A stretch of DNA of 20,453 nt from Botryococcus braunii. Its lineage: Eukaryota; Chlorophyta; Trebouxiophyceae. The DNA lies in NCBI GenBank assembly GCA_002005505.1, contig KV908352.1, positions 32,501 through 52,953 on the forward strand. The letters run 5' to 3'. A model generated the notes under the pieces. That model was given only the letters and a program-made list of their open reading frames with translations, made no database searches and was not told the DNA's origin. This document shows, piece by piece, positions 1-8,536 of the stretch (its first letter is position 1; every line of letters starts with the position of its first letter). A program made the translations under genes and the position numbers.

Positions 1-69
1 TCGACGAAACTAAGAGGTAGGAGCCGCAAGGTTACGTCCACTCCTGCCATCTGCCAATACGCTAAGCAG

Positions 70-1627
70 CTAAACAGGGGAATCAAAGCGGTTGACCTGT
101 GGAGGAGGTGGTTCAACGAACTCGGGTGGTGGAGGTGACTCAGTCGCCTGCGGTGGAGAGGGTGAAGGTTCAGGCGGTGGTGGGAATGGAGAGTCTGGCG
201 GTGGTAGGAAGGGAGAGTCTGGCGGTGGTGGAAATGAAGAGTCAAGCGGTGGTGGAAACGAAGAGTCTGGCGGTGGTGGGAACGGAGAGTCCGGCGGTGG
301 TGAAGGGGAGTCCAGCGGCGGAGGCGAGGGAAAGACAGGCACCGCCGGCGGTGGTGAAGGGGAATCTGGCGGCGGAGGCGATGGGGAAACAGGTTCCGCA
401 GGCGCAGGTGAAGGGGCCTCTGGTGGCGGAGGCGAGGGGGAAAATGGCTCCTCCGGCGGAGGCGAAGGAGAATCTGGCGGTGGAGGCGATGGGGAGAGAG
501 GCTCTGCCGGTGGTGGTAAAGGGGAGTCTGGCGGCGGAGGTGATGGGGAGACAGGCTCCGCCGGCGGCGGCGGCGGCGGCGGTGAAGGGGAGTCAGGCGG
601 TGGGGGCGGTGTTGATCCAGCTTCCGCCGGCGGAGGTGAAGGGGAATCTGGCGGTGGGGGCGGTGTTGAGCCAGCTTCCGCCGGCGGAGGTGAAGGGGAG
701 TCTGGCGGTGGGGGCGGTGTTGAGCCAATTTCTGCCGGCGGTGGTGAAGGGGAGTCTGGCGGTGGGGGCGGTGTTGAGCCAGCTTCCACAGGTGGAGGTG
801 AAGGGGAGTCTGGCGGTGGGGGCGGTGTTGAGCCAGCTTCCGCCGGCGGAGGTGAAGGGGAGTCTGGCGGTGGGGGCGGTGTTGAGCCAGCTTCTGCCGG
901 CGGAGGTGAAGGGGAATCTGGTGGTGGGGGCGGTGTTGAACCAGCTTCCGCAGGCGGAGGTGAAGGGGAGTCTGGCGGTGGGGGCGGTGTTGATCCAGCT
1001 TCCGCCGGCGGCGGTGAAGGGGAGTCTGGCGGTGGGGGCGGTGTTGAGCCAATTTCTGCCGGCGGTGGTGAAGGGGAGTCTGGCGGTGGGGGCGGTGTTG
1101 AGCCAGCTTCCGCAGGCGGAGGTGAAGGGGAGTCTGGCGGTGGGGGAGGCGTTGAGCCAGCTTCAGACGGCGGAGGTGAAGGGGAGTCTGGCGGTGGGGG
1201 CGGTGTTAAGTCAATTTCAGCCGGTGGAGGTGAAGGGGAGTCTGGCGGTGGGGGCGGTGTTGAGCCAGCTTCCGCCGGCGGAGGTGAAGGGGAGTCTGGC
1301 GGTGGGGGCGGTGTTGAGCCAGCTTCCGCAGGCGGAGGTGAAGGGGAGTCTGGCGGTGGGGGCGGTGATGAGCCAGCTTCCGCAGGTGGAGGTGAAGGGG
1401 AGTCTGGCGGTGGGGGCGGTGTTGAGCCAGCTTCCGCCGGCGGAGGTGAAGGGGAGTCTGGCGGTGGGGGCGGTGTTGAGCCAGCTTCCGCCGGCGGAGT
1501 TGAAGGGGAGTCTGGCGGTGGGGGCGGTGTTGAGCCAATTTCTGCCGGCGGAGGTGAAGGGGAGTCTGGCGGTGGGGGCGGTGTTGAGCCAGCTTCCACA
1601 GGTGGAGGTGAAGGGGAGTCTGGCGGT
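70..1627 (-). CDS. C-terminal part of a giant proline-rich (HRGP-like) repeat protein
   Basis: The minus-strand frame is open from about 1627 to a TAG at 70-72. From 1627 to about 581 it reads near-identical 18-residue units (AEAGSTPPPPPDSPSPPP). The next part, to about 300, has diverged 18-residue units such as AEPVSPSPPPPDSPSPPP. It then breaks into shorter PPPPDSPF-like units and ends in a short tail, PPPPQVNRFDSPV. Alternating Ser-Pro and poly-Pro blocks are typical of green-algal hydroxyproline-rich glycoproteins, which are secreted, prolyl-hydroxylated and O-glycosylated; that role is inferred from composition only. There is no true start here, because the frame continues rightwards into the array until single-base losses near 1628, 1642 and 1650. 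The plus-strand glycine-rich reading of the same DNA is also open, so the strand choice rests on the HRGP-like motif and on the matching non-repetitive lead-in at 18953-19039. Confidence 0.6.
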
Positions 1628-1935
1628 GGGGCGGTGTTGAGCAGCTTCCGCGGCGGAGGTGAAGGGGAGTCTGGCGGTGGGGGCGGTGTTGAGCCAGCTT
1701 CGCCGGCGGAGGTGAAGGGGAGTCTGGCGGTGGGGGCGGTGTTGAGCCAGCTTCCGCAGGCGGAGGTGAAGGGGAGTCTGGCGGTGGGGGCGGTGTTGAT
1801 CCAGCTTCCGCCGGCGGCGGTGAAGGGGAGTCTGGCGGTGGGGGCGGTGTTGAGCCAGTTCGCGGCGGGGTGAAGGGGAGTCTGGCGGTGGGGGGGTGTT
1901 GAGCCAGCTTCGCGGCGGGGTGAAGGGGAGTCTGG

Positions 1936-1936
<1 letters not shown>

Positions 1937-1996
<60 letters not shown>
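1937..1996. other. 60-base G homopolymer inside the array, probable artefact
   Basis: This is an uninterrupted run of 60 G where the array should read alternating G, C and T positions. It sits next to units with many missing bases and close to the N gap. It is most simply a consensus or assembly artefact, although a real poly-G expansion cannot be excluded from sequence alone. Confidence 0.7.
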
Positions 1997-1997
<1 letters not shown>

Positions 1998-2086
1998 GAG
2001 CAGTTCGCGGCGGAGGTGAAGGGGAGTCTGGCGGTGGGGGGGTGTTGAGCCAGCTTCGCGGCGGAGGTGAAGGGGAGTCTGGCGGT

Positions 2087-2120
<34 letters not shown>
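2087..2120. other. 34-base G homopolymer inside the array, probable artefact
   Basis: This is a second uninterrupted G run, again replacing the 'tgggggcgg' part of a repeat unit and lying less than 100 bases from the N gap. It destroys the reading frame. Its position at the same point of the unit as the first run suggests a common cause. Confidence 0.7.
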
Positions 2121-2121
<1 letters not shown>

Positions 2122-2211
2122 GTTGACCAGCTTCGCCGGCGGAGGTGAAGGGGAGTCTGGCGGGGTGTTGATGCCCAGCTTCCGCCAGGCGGAGGTGAAG
2201 GGGAGTCTGGC

Positions 2212-2796
2212 NNNNNNNNNNNNNNNNNNNNNNNNNNNNNNNNNNNNNNNNNNNNNNNNNNNNNNNNNNNNNNNNNNNNNNNNNNNNNNNNNNNNNNNNN
2301 NNNNNNNNNNNNNNNNNNNNNNNNNNNNNNNNNNNNNNNNNNNNNNNNNNNNNNNNNNNNNNNNNNNNNNNNNNNNNNNNNNNNNNNNNNNNNNNNNNNN
2401 NNNNNNNNNNNNNNNNNNNNNNNNNNNNNNNNNNNNNNNNNNNNNNNNNNNNNNNNNNNNNNNNNNNNNNNNNNNNNNNNNNNNNNNNNNNNNNNNNNNN
2501 NNNNNNNNNNNNNNNNNNNNNNNNNNNNNNNNNNNNNNNNNNNNNNNNNNNNNNNNNNNNNNNNNNNNNNNNNNNNNNNNNNNNNNNNNNNNNNNNNNNN
2601 NNNNNNNNNNNNNNNNNNNNNNNNNNNNNNNNNNNNNNNNNNNNNNNNNNNNNNNNNNNNNNNNNNNNNNNNNNNNNNNNNNNNNNNNNNNNNNNNNNNN
2701 NNNNNNNNNNNNNNNNNNNNNNNNNNNNNNNNNNNNNNNNNNNNNNNNNNNNNNNNNNNNNNNNNNNNNNNNNNNNNNNNNNNNNNNNNNNNNNNN
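2212..2796. other. Assembly gap (585 N)
   Basis: No sequence is given here. On the left is the 54-bp array and on the right the reverse-transcriptase end of a copia element. The gap must therefore contain the end of pol (RNase H), any 3' LTR and the junction with the array. If the 3' LTR is about as long as the 5' LTR (about 880 bp), the missing DNA is longer than the 585 N shown. Confidence 0.95.
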
Positions 2797-3141
2797 TCGG
2801 CCAGAACACCACAGCCTGAGCTATATCAGGTCGAGTTGTATTAGCAATATACAACAGAGACCCAACAAGCTCACAATATCTATGCCCGGGAGGCAGTGGA
2901 GTCCAGACCCAAAGCTGGTCTCACCCACTGTAACCTGCGGCATCCCAGACATCACAAAGTCTTTACTCATGGAGTATCGACTGTACGTGACTCAGCACTC
3001 ACCCCAAACTTCTCACACAGTGCATCAATCTAGGCACGCAGCTCAGTGATAAGCACCGATTCTCTCTATCTCTCAGGATCTGGCAGCCCAAGAAGTCCTT
3101 GACTTCACCAAGGTCATGAATCTTGAAGCTTGCCAACAGCT
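2797..3141 (-). pseudogene. gag-pol: Copia pol, end of reverse transcriptase, multiply frameshifted
   Basis: This is the continuation of pol after the frame is lost near 3142-3147. In another minus-strand frame, positions about 3120-3085 encode the copia motif DLGEVKDFLG, which normally follows the YVDD box by a few dozen residues. A third frame (about 3035-2970) carries a segment like the fingers-to-connection region of copia RT. Positions 2854-2797 encode YIANTTRPDIAQAV, the conserved segment just before RNase H. These pieces lie in different frames, with a stop between them, so the region has several indels. The coding sequence then runs into the N gap. Confidence 0.75.
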
Positions 3142-5520
3142 CCTTTTCACCCATTCTATCTCTTCCGCACCCATTGCCACAATCAAAAGATCATCAACAT
3201 ACACAAGCATGTATGACAGCTCCCCATCCTCGTGTCTCTTTATGTAAACTCCCGCATCGCTCTTACACACTTCATATCCCATACTCAGCAGCTTCTCATT
3301 CAGGGTCTTGTGCCAAGCCCTGGGAGCCTGCTTCAGGCCATAAAGGGCCTTACGCAGTCTGCACACAATGTTGGGGTTGCCATTATCAAATCCAGGAGGC
3401 TGTGTCACATACACCTCCTCCTCTAATTCACCATTCAAAAAGGCGGTCTTTATATCCACCTGGTGAATTTCCATGTTCTTTGCTGCAGCAGTTGCTAGCA
3501 AAGTCCTCCTGGACCCATAGCTACTGGTAGGTGCAAAGACCTCATCTACATCAACTCCAGGAATCTGTCTACAGCCCTGGGCTACAAGCCGAGCCTTAAA
3601 TCTCAACACGTTCCCATGTGCATCAGTCTTCACAGAGAAGATCCAATGCACAGGGATCACCTTGTGTCCCCTGGGTCTCTCAACGTACTCCATCACCTCG
3701 TGCGCATCAAGAGAATCTTGCTCCTCTTGCATTGCCTGGCGCCAGAATTCCCACTGAGGGGATCTTTGCGCCTCCCTGAGGTTTCCAGGGATTGGCACCT
3801 TGGACCACCTCACCCCAGGTATCTTACCCTTTACAGGATTCAGATTGTGATCATGCACAACATGGCTATCCTCTCTAGGCTCACACGCACGTGCTTCCAC
3901 TACTCTTTCGCTCGAGGTTACTGCGTTACACACCTCTCTGACTCTCTCCCACTCTGGAGGTGTCTGCAGCTTTCTCTCCTTGGAGGATTCACATGCTGCT
4001 CCACTCAATCTGGGTCTTACATCACTCGTCATGTCCCAAACGCACTCATCACTCAAAGCGCAGCATAATCTGGCACTGTGCGACACCCTGCAGTGGTGTC
4101 CTCTCATCCACGCTTGTACTCTCACAACACACCTGTGACTCCCCAGTGTGTCCCTCACAAGCACGCAGAGCCTGGCCATCTGAAGACTCCCTTTGTCCAT
4201 CAAGTGTCTGATTGGAAATCTCCAAACTGACCTCTCTGCCTCACTCTCAGCGCTTACATGATCAGACATGCCCTCCAGCCTGGCCAAGTCCTGTCCATTA
4301 GGCTGAGCTTCCGTTGCTTCCCCTGGGCAAATGGCCTCTGACATTCTCCTATTCTCTCCATCACTCACATCTCCATCATGTTCCACAGTGACCTCAGCTG
4401 CAGTCTCACGTGCTGCTACTCTCTGATCATACCGTTGCTGCCGGGTCAGCCCGTCTTGCCCTCGGACACCCATGGCCCCAACTTCCATTCGAACACATTC
4501 TTGCACATTATTCAAACGTTGCATGTGTGACTTGGTCTCCTCGCCTCCTCGCGCCAGGTTCTCCATGTGTCCGAGTACGGACCAGCTGTGGCCGGACTGC
4601 GTATGGCTCAGCTCCGAGGAAGTGGGCTCCCCGTCCACGTTGACACTTGTAGTCTCAGAATTCTCACAGGGGTTGATTGCACATGGGGTAGTTGCACAGG
4701 GGGTGGTTGCACAGGGGGAGTCAGGTCCGGACTGCTGCACGTTGACCTCTCGGTTGCAGAGAGGCTCAGGATCATCTGAGTCCCAAAAAGACAACTGACC
4801 CAAGGACTGCTGGCCCTCCTGTTGTACAAAAGGCAAGGCAAAGGGCTGCTGGACTGCATTTGGACTCACAGGAGACATGGTGCTAAGCCCCACTCTGTCT
4901 GCGCCCCTTAAGTGCTCCAGAAAGGTAACATCTCTGCTTTCTTTCCAAATCCCGTTTCCCATATAAATTCTATATGCCTTTGACACACTGGAATACCCTG
5001 TGAAGAGACCAGGGGAGGTCTTAGACTCAAACACTCCCCTTTGGTGATCAGGTATGTGCACATGTGCTAGACAGCCAAAAGTCCTGAGCAGGGATACATC
5101 GGGCTTTACCCCATGGAAGGCTTCATAAGGCGTCTTGTCACGTCCAGTCACAGGTCCCATATTGTACAGGATGCAGGCTGTCTCCACTGCTTCCTTCCAG
5201 AGTGACTGTTTGGCAGCTGCATGCAACATGAGTGTTCTGGCCTTCTCCTTGATTGTTCGGTTCATCCGTTCAGCAACGCCATTTTGCTGAGGCGTGTATG
5301 CTGCAGAGGTCTCAAATTTAATTCCCTCCTGCGTACAGAAACCCTTCAATGTACTGTTGAGGAATTCTGTCCCCCTGTCAGTACGAATGCACTTAACAGA
5401 GCGGTTCAACTGCCTCTGCCAAAAAATCAGGAGGTCTCTGACTGCACTGCTGATTGCATCCTTGGTTTTTACTGCCAGGGCTATGACGTAGTGCGTAGCC
5501 TCATCCACAATCGTGACAAA
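3073..5520 (-). pseudogene. gag-pol: Copia pol: integrase core to reverse transcriptase
   Basis: This frame begins inside the integrase core, where the upstream gag-protease frame is left by a one-base shift near 5515-5525, and stops at 3073. The second integrase Asp is in RTDRGTEF (codon 5379-5377) and the Glu in NGVAERMN (codon 5271-5269), with 35 residues between them, matching the D,D(35)E rule. A copia-type integrase tail (GYSSVSKAYRIYMG and ESRDVTFLE) follows. A linker of roughly 330 residues precedes the reverse transcriptase; it is rich in Ser, Glu and Gln and carries a five-residue tandem repeat (PCATT). The RVT_2 domain includes VHWIFSVKTD, RFKARLVAQG, HQVDIKTAFLNG (catalytic Asp near 3455), ALYGLKQAPRAW and the YVDD box (about 3190-3201). 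The frame is lost near 3142-3147, where an A run in the sense strand seems to lack one base. Confidence 0.88.
4668..4725 (-). repeat. 15-bp tandem repeat in the pol linker (about 3 copies)
   Basis: On the plus strand 'ttgcaca' recurs at 4677, 4692 and 4707, giving a 15-bp period. On the coding strand it reads PCATTPCATTPCAINPC. It lies in the variable linker between integrase and reverse transcriptase and keeps the frame. Confidence 0.8.
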
Positions 5521-7355
5521 GAAGCGCTCCCAGTAATAGCTGTAGGGGAGATGGGGCCAACTGTGTCCAAATGAATTCTCTCAAGGGGCTCAGTGGCTGC
5601 TCTGGAACTGGTTCCAAAAGGGGGACGACTGTGCTTTCCTTGAATGCACGCTTCACACGAAGAGTGACAGTTTGCGCAAGGGGAGAGAGATACAGGGATG
5701 CCCAGGACCAAATCTTCAGACTGCAGTCGCCTCATATTAACCTCCCCTGGGTGCCCCAGTCTACTGTGCCACAGTGCTCTCAATCTGCAATCATGAGCGA
5801 CTGGTGCTCTGGCTGTGTTAACAAACACAGAGACAGGGTTTCTGACTGGACTGACCTTCTGCAAGAAATACAGGCCATTTCTCTGTGCAACTGAACAAGA
5901 CCAGTTTTGAGCGCCACGCATACCAGTGTAACTTCCCACACTGTCTGTCACAAAACTAGCCCCATCACGTATAGCAGCTGTCACTGAAATCAGATTAGCT
6001 GTAGCTGAAGGAACACAATGCACATTGTGAAGCCACAGGGGTTGCTGTTCTGCACTGCTCAAGCACAGGGAACCAGTTGCAATTATCTGTCCCGTGGCAT
6101 CTGACGTAGCCATATGCAAAGGAATGGGATTTCTGTGCAGGGTGGGGGAATGTAGCAGGGACAGATCATTGACTAGGTGGATGGTGGCTCCACTGTCCAC
6201 CAGAAAACTTCTCGCTTCTGGCATGACGCGTGTTGGTGTTAAGACATTCAGAGAAATCATGGCAGACATACCAGAGGGTGGTGGATATCCCCCGGGGAAA
6301 AAGTTGTTGCCGTTCCCGCTGCCCTCCGGAGGTCGAGCCACTGCAGCCGACGCTTGATTTTGGAATTGCGGAAGCAGATTGGCCATTGCAGCCATGACTT
6401 GCTGCAGGTTCTGTTGCATCTTCTCGTCCGCCTCCTTCTTGAGGCAGTTCCTCTCAAAATGGCCTAGCTTGTTGCAGTAGCGGCAGCGCCTGTTGTCACG
6501 CCGGTCCCGTCCCTCCACCTTGGTCGATGAAGCTTGGCCCCCCTGGCCTCCAGCTTGGGTCTCCTGTGGGCTTGCAGTCCCTGGTGTGGTGGAGTAGGCT
6601 GGTGTGATGGCTGCCCTGGCCACAGGGGTGACTCTGGGGACCTGGTCGTTGAAGCCCAGTCCCTTGGCTGTGGTGGAGATGATCTCCCACAGTCCCTCCA
6701 GATCCTTCCCAGCAGATGAGGAGAACATCCCAGTCTCCTTCGCTTCCTCTGGCAGGCCCTTGATGATTGCCAGCTTGGCTTCTCTCTCCATGATGGAGTG
6801 CCCATTTCGCTTGAGTGCATGGAAGAGTGCCACCTTCCTGTTGTAGTAGTCCTCCAACGTTTCTGTCTCTCCCATGCTGGTGTGTAGGAGCTCCAGCCAG
6901 CGTGCTGTTACCTCCTGGTCTGCCCCTCCAGTAAAACGCTCTCGAACCCACTGGTAGGCATTGGCTGCCACTTGCATTGCAGCCAGCTTGGCACCCCACG
7001 CCTTGGGGACGCTCTCAATCAGCATTAGGAGCGCTGCTGCATTCTCCTCTGTGTCTGGCATTGGAGCTTCAATGGCTGCCTTGCACCTTTTGAGGCCACA
7101 GGCTGCCACATATGCCAGATCCCAGAGTGGAAATTCCACTCCCTCTCTGTCCAGAGTCACTGGACATTTGACATTCGTGGTGACGACGCCACCGGTTTTC
7201 GTCATTGCGATGCACATCTCTCCACTCTGCGCAGTGGAGTTTGCTGGCTGGCTGGGTGATGCACTGATGGAGGAGCCAGACCCAGCTGATCCAGACTCCG
7301 TTGCAGTGCGCTTACTTCTCGTTTTCATGATCACTTGTCTGCTTCTAGTTTTCAT
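5481..7355 (-). pseudogene. gag-pol: Copia gag, protease and start of integrase
   Basis: The start is taken as the ATG at 7355; a second in-frame ATG lies 27 bases further on, inside a short duplication. Roughly residues 75-235 form a UBN2-type gag domain, with the pattern AW..L, then MGETETLEDYYNRK, then IIKGLPEEAKE. A zinc knuckle of form C-X2-C-X4-H-X4-C (CRYCNKLGHFERNC) is encoded at 6485-6444. The protease active site is FLVDSGATIHLV, with the Asp codon at about 6197-6195. The GAG-pre-integrase HHCC zinc motif follows (LWHSRLGHPG near 5770-5745, CHSSCEAC near 5680-5650). The first integrase Asp is in HLDTVGPIS (codon 5567-5565). The frame then departs from the integrase core near 5525 and ends at TAG 5483-5481. 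The downstream frame resumes the conserved FVTIVDEATHYV, so a single missing base explains the break. It could be a decayed copy or a sequencing error. Confidence 0.9.
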
Positions 7356-7360
7356 GATCA
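7315..7360 (-). repeat. 27-bp direct repeat duplicating the gag start codon
   Basis: The 19-base segment at 7315-7333 ('cttctcgttttcatgatca') recurs at 7342-7360 with one mismatch, a 27-bp offset. It places two in-frame ATG codons, each followed by KTRS, at the start of gag. Either could be the initiator. Confidence 0.8.
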
Positions 7361-7642
7361 AGCCAGTTCTTCACTCCAAGCCTTAAATGACTTCCCCTGG
7401 AAGCACTTCTTCCTAGCTCTGACACTGAGTTGATCAGTCCCAGAAGTACTTCTGCTTTCCCAGCCCAGTTGCTACTGTACAACAATTCCTTCCAGCACTA
7501 CAGAAGGAATAATTTTACGTGACTAGCTCGATATGTTTGAACGGCCAGACCTCACTCGTCAGTGAAGCTCGCAGTCTCGAAGCGGGGTCCGAAACCCCTT
7601 TTCTCCCTGGAAATCTGTCGTGCGTCACTGCAAGCTCAGCTT

Positions 7643-7663
7643 GGAAAGCGTGGGCCCATAACC
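7643..7663 (-). promoter_or_regulatory. Copia primer-binding site (initiator tRNA-Met anticodon region)
   Basis: The plus strand at 7651-7663 reads TGGGCCCATAACC, which is the anticodon-loop sequence (CAT) of eukaryotic initiator tRNA-Met. The preceding GGAAAGCG (7643-7650) resembles the bases before it in that tRNA. The element's sense strand is therefore complementary to an internal part of the tRNA. Drosophila copia and several relatives are known to prime from such a half-tRNA. It lies about 290 bases upstream of the gag ATG, at the expected edge of the 5' LTR. The tRNA comparison is from memory of the conserved sequence, not from a search. Confidence 0.7.
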
Positions 7664-7664
7664 T

Positions 7665-7680
7665 CAAGCATTTCTGCTTG
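7665..7680. other. Small hairpin beside the primer-binding site
   Basis: CAAGCA (7665-7670) and TGCTTG (7675-7680) form a perfect 6-bp stem around a TTTC loop, one base from the primer-binding site. It could be a structural element at the LTR-leader border, but short stems also occur by chance. Confidence 0.4.
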
Positions 7681-7686
7681 CGGCGT

Positions 7687-7827
7687 CACCTGCAGTGATG
7701 GCACGACGGCAGCGTCAGTTCGTAGCCTGTGGGAAAAACCGTCCACGCTACAACGTTTCCAGGAACAGCACACAGCACTCTCCAACAGTAGAGGTTGGTC
7801 AAGGATACCAACATGCTTCGGACAAGT
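7687..7827. repeat. 141-bp direct repeat, copy 1
   Basis: This segment is repeated at 8169-8309 with a constant offset of 482 and a single mismatch (position 7718 G versus 8200 C). Flanking sequences differ on both sides. It has no obvious terminal inverted repeats and begins with CACCTGCAG. Both copies lie in the probable LTR. Confidence 0.95.
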
Positions 7828-8052
7828 CTTACAAATGATCTTAACTGCTCTCACTCTTGCTAAAGACCACGTAACACTACGCCTTGCCTGATAGCAGAGT
7901 TCAGCACCAAAGAGGCCTTGCGATGTCTACTTTACGTCACTAGAATACAATAATAGTTCATCAGTAACTCAGCAAGGTCTCTTTGTGATGTTTGTACAGT
8001 GAAACTATCTTACCGCCACAACGGTGGACGTCAACATAAGTCTCAATGAGGT

Positions 8053-8128
8053 CAAACATTCAGTGCGCTCTCGTCATGCACTCTCATCAATGCACACAGC
8101 AGTAATATCTAACTGGTCTGAATGTTTG
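8053..8128. repeat. 11-bp inverted repeat
   Basis: CAAACATTCAG at 8053-8063 is the exact reverse complement of CTGAATGTTTG at 8118-8128, with 54 bases between. It lies between the two 141-bp repeats. It may be a structure in the LTR or a chance match. Confidence 0.4.
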
Positions 8129-8168
8129 AGCACAATCATATCTGGAACGGCTTTGAGAATCCTAAACA

Positions 8169-8309
8169 CACCTGCAGTGATGGCACGACGGCAGCGTCAC
8201 TTCGTAGCCTGTGGGAAAAACCGTCCACGCTACAACGTTTCCAGGAACAGCACACAGCACTCTCCAACAGTAGAGGTTGGTCAAGGATACCAACATGCTT
8301 CGGACAAGT
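8169..8309. repeat. 141-bp direct repeat, copy 2
   Basis: This is the second copy of the 7687-7827 segment, 140 of 141 bases identical without gaps. The copy ends one base before the long hairpin at 8311-8345. Such high identity suggests either a recent duplication or ongoing conversion. Confidence 0.95.
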
Positions 8310-8310
8310 A

Positions 8311-8345
8311 CCGAGCCGTTCCTGGGCTGCCCAGGGATGGCTCGG
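8311..8345. other. Strong interrupted hairpin at the edge of the 141-bp repeat
   Basis: CCGAGCC (8311-8317) pairs with GGCTCGG (8339-8345). Inside it, CCTGGGC (8321-8327) pairs with GCCCAGG (8329-8335) around a single T. The two 7-bp GC-rich stems are separated by a 3x3 internal loop. It could be a transcript structure of the LTR or the scar of an insertion. It has no U-tract to suggest a bacterial-type terminator. Confidence 0.75.
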
Positions 8346-8536
8346 ACTGCAGGGATCCTAAAGTACTACCATACGTAATGTCTATTGAGAACGCATATCG
8401 TACAAGTCACGTGTTATGTCATTGAGGTACGAGTATGATCTATACCGTTCATAAAGGGCTATAACGGCTATAGTTTACACTGCTGTTGATGGCATGTGAC
8501 AGGGGATGTCACTAAGTACAGTATTGACCAATTCAT

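Larger units (their letters stand above)
581..2211 (-). repeat. Left 54-bp tandem array (about 30 units)
   Basis: The 54-bp unit, starting at 'ccagcttccgccggcgg' on the plus strand, repeats head to tail with a few percent divergence. Recurrent variants mark units: 'ccaatttctg' near 727, 1050 and 1533; 'gttgatcc' at about 607, 989 and 1794; 'cagacgg' near 1164; 'gttaagtc' at 1205. A short GGC run at about 561-580 separates this array from the diverged C-terminal units. To the right of about 1628, single-base losses and long G runs appear and the array enters the N gap. The right boundary is therefore unknown; the array presumably joined the one beginning at 8543 before the retrotransposon insertion. 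Confidence 0.9.

Noticed and set aside
92..1873. Plus-strand glycine-rich ORF (GGGEGESGGGGGVEPAS units), also at 8496-11264 and elsewhere
   Set aside because: It is the antisense reading of the same 54-bp units. The proline reading matches a well-known algal protein class and has non-repetitive sequence at both ends, so the minus strand is preferred. This cannot be fully settled, because variable bases fall in the third position on both strands.
3123..4859. Plus-strand ORFs over the retrotransposon (for example 3123-3530, 3616-4068, 4472-4798)
   Set aside because: They are antisense to strongly conserved integrase and reverse-transcriptase coding sequence.
7643..7663. Fragment of a tRNA-Met gene on the plus strand
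   Set aside because: Only the anticodon region matches, in the orientation and place expected of a copia primer-binding site, so it is annotated as that.
7687..8309. Terminal-repeat miniature retrotransposon (TRIM) with 141-bp LTRs
   Set aside because: There is no TG...CA at the repeat ends, no flanking target duplication (ggcgt versus accga) and no separate primer site after the first repeat. It is kept only as an alternative.
7562..8425. Plus-strand ORFs of 80-133 codons in the LTR region
   Set aside because: Two of them share the 141-bp repeat in different contexts, they lack recognisable domains, and they lie in the probable LTR. No coding evidence.
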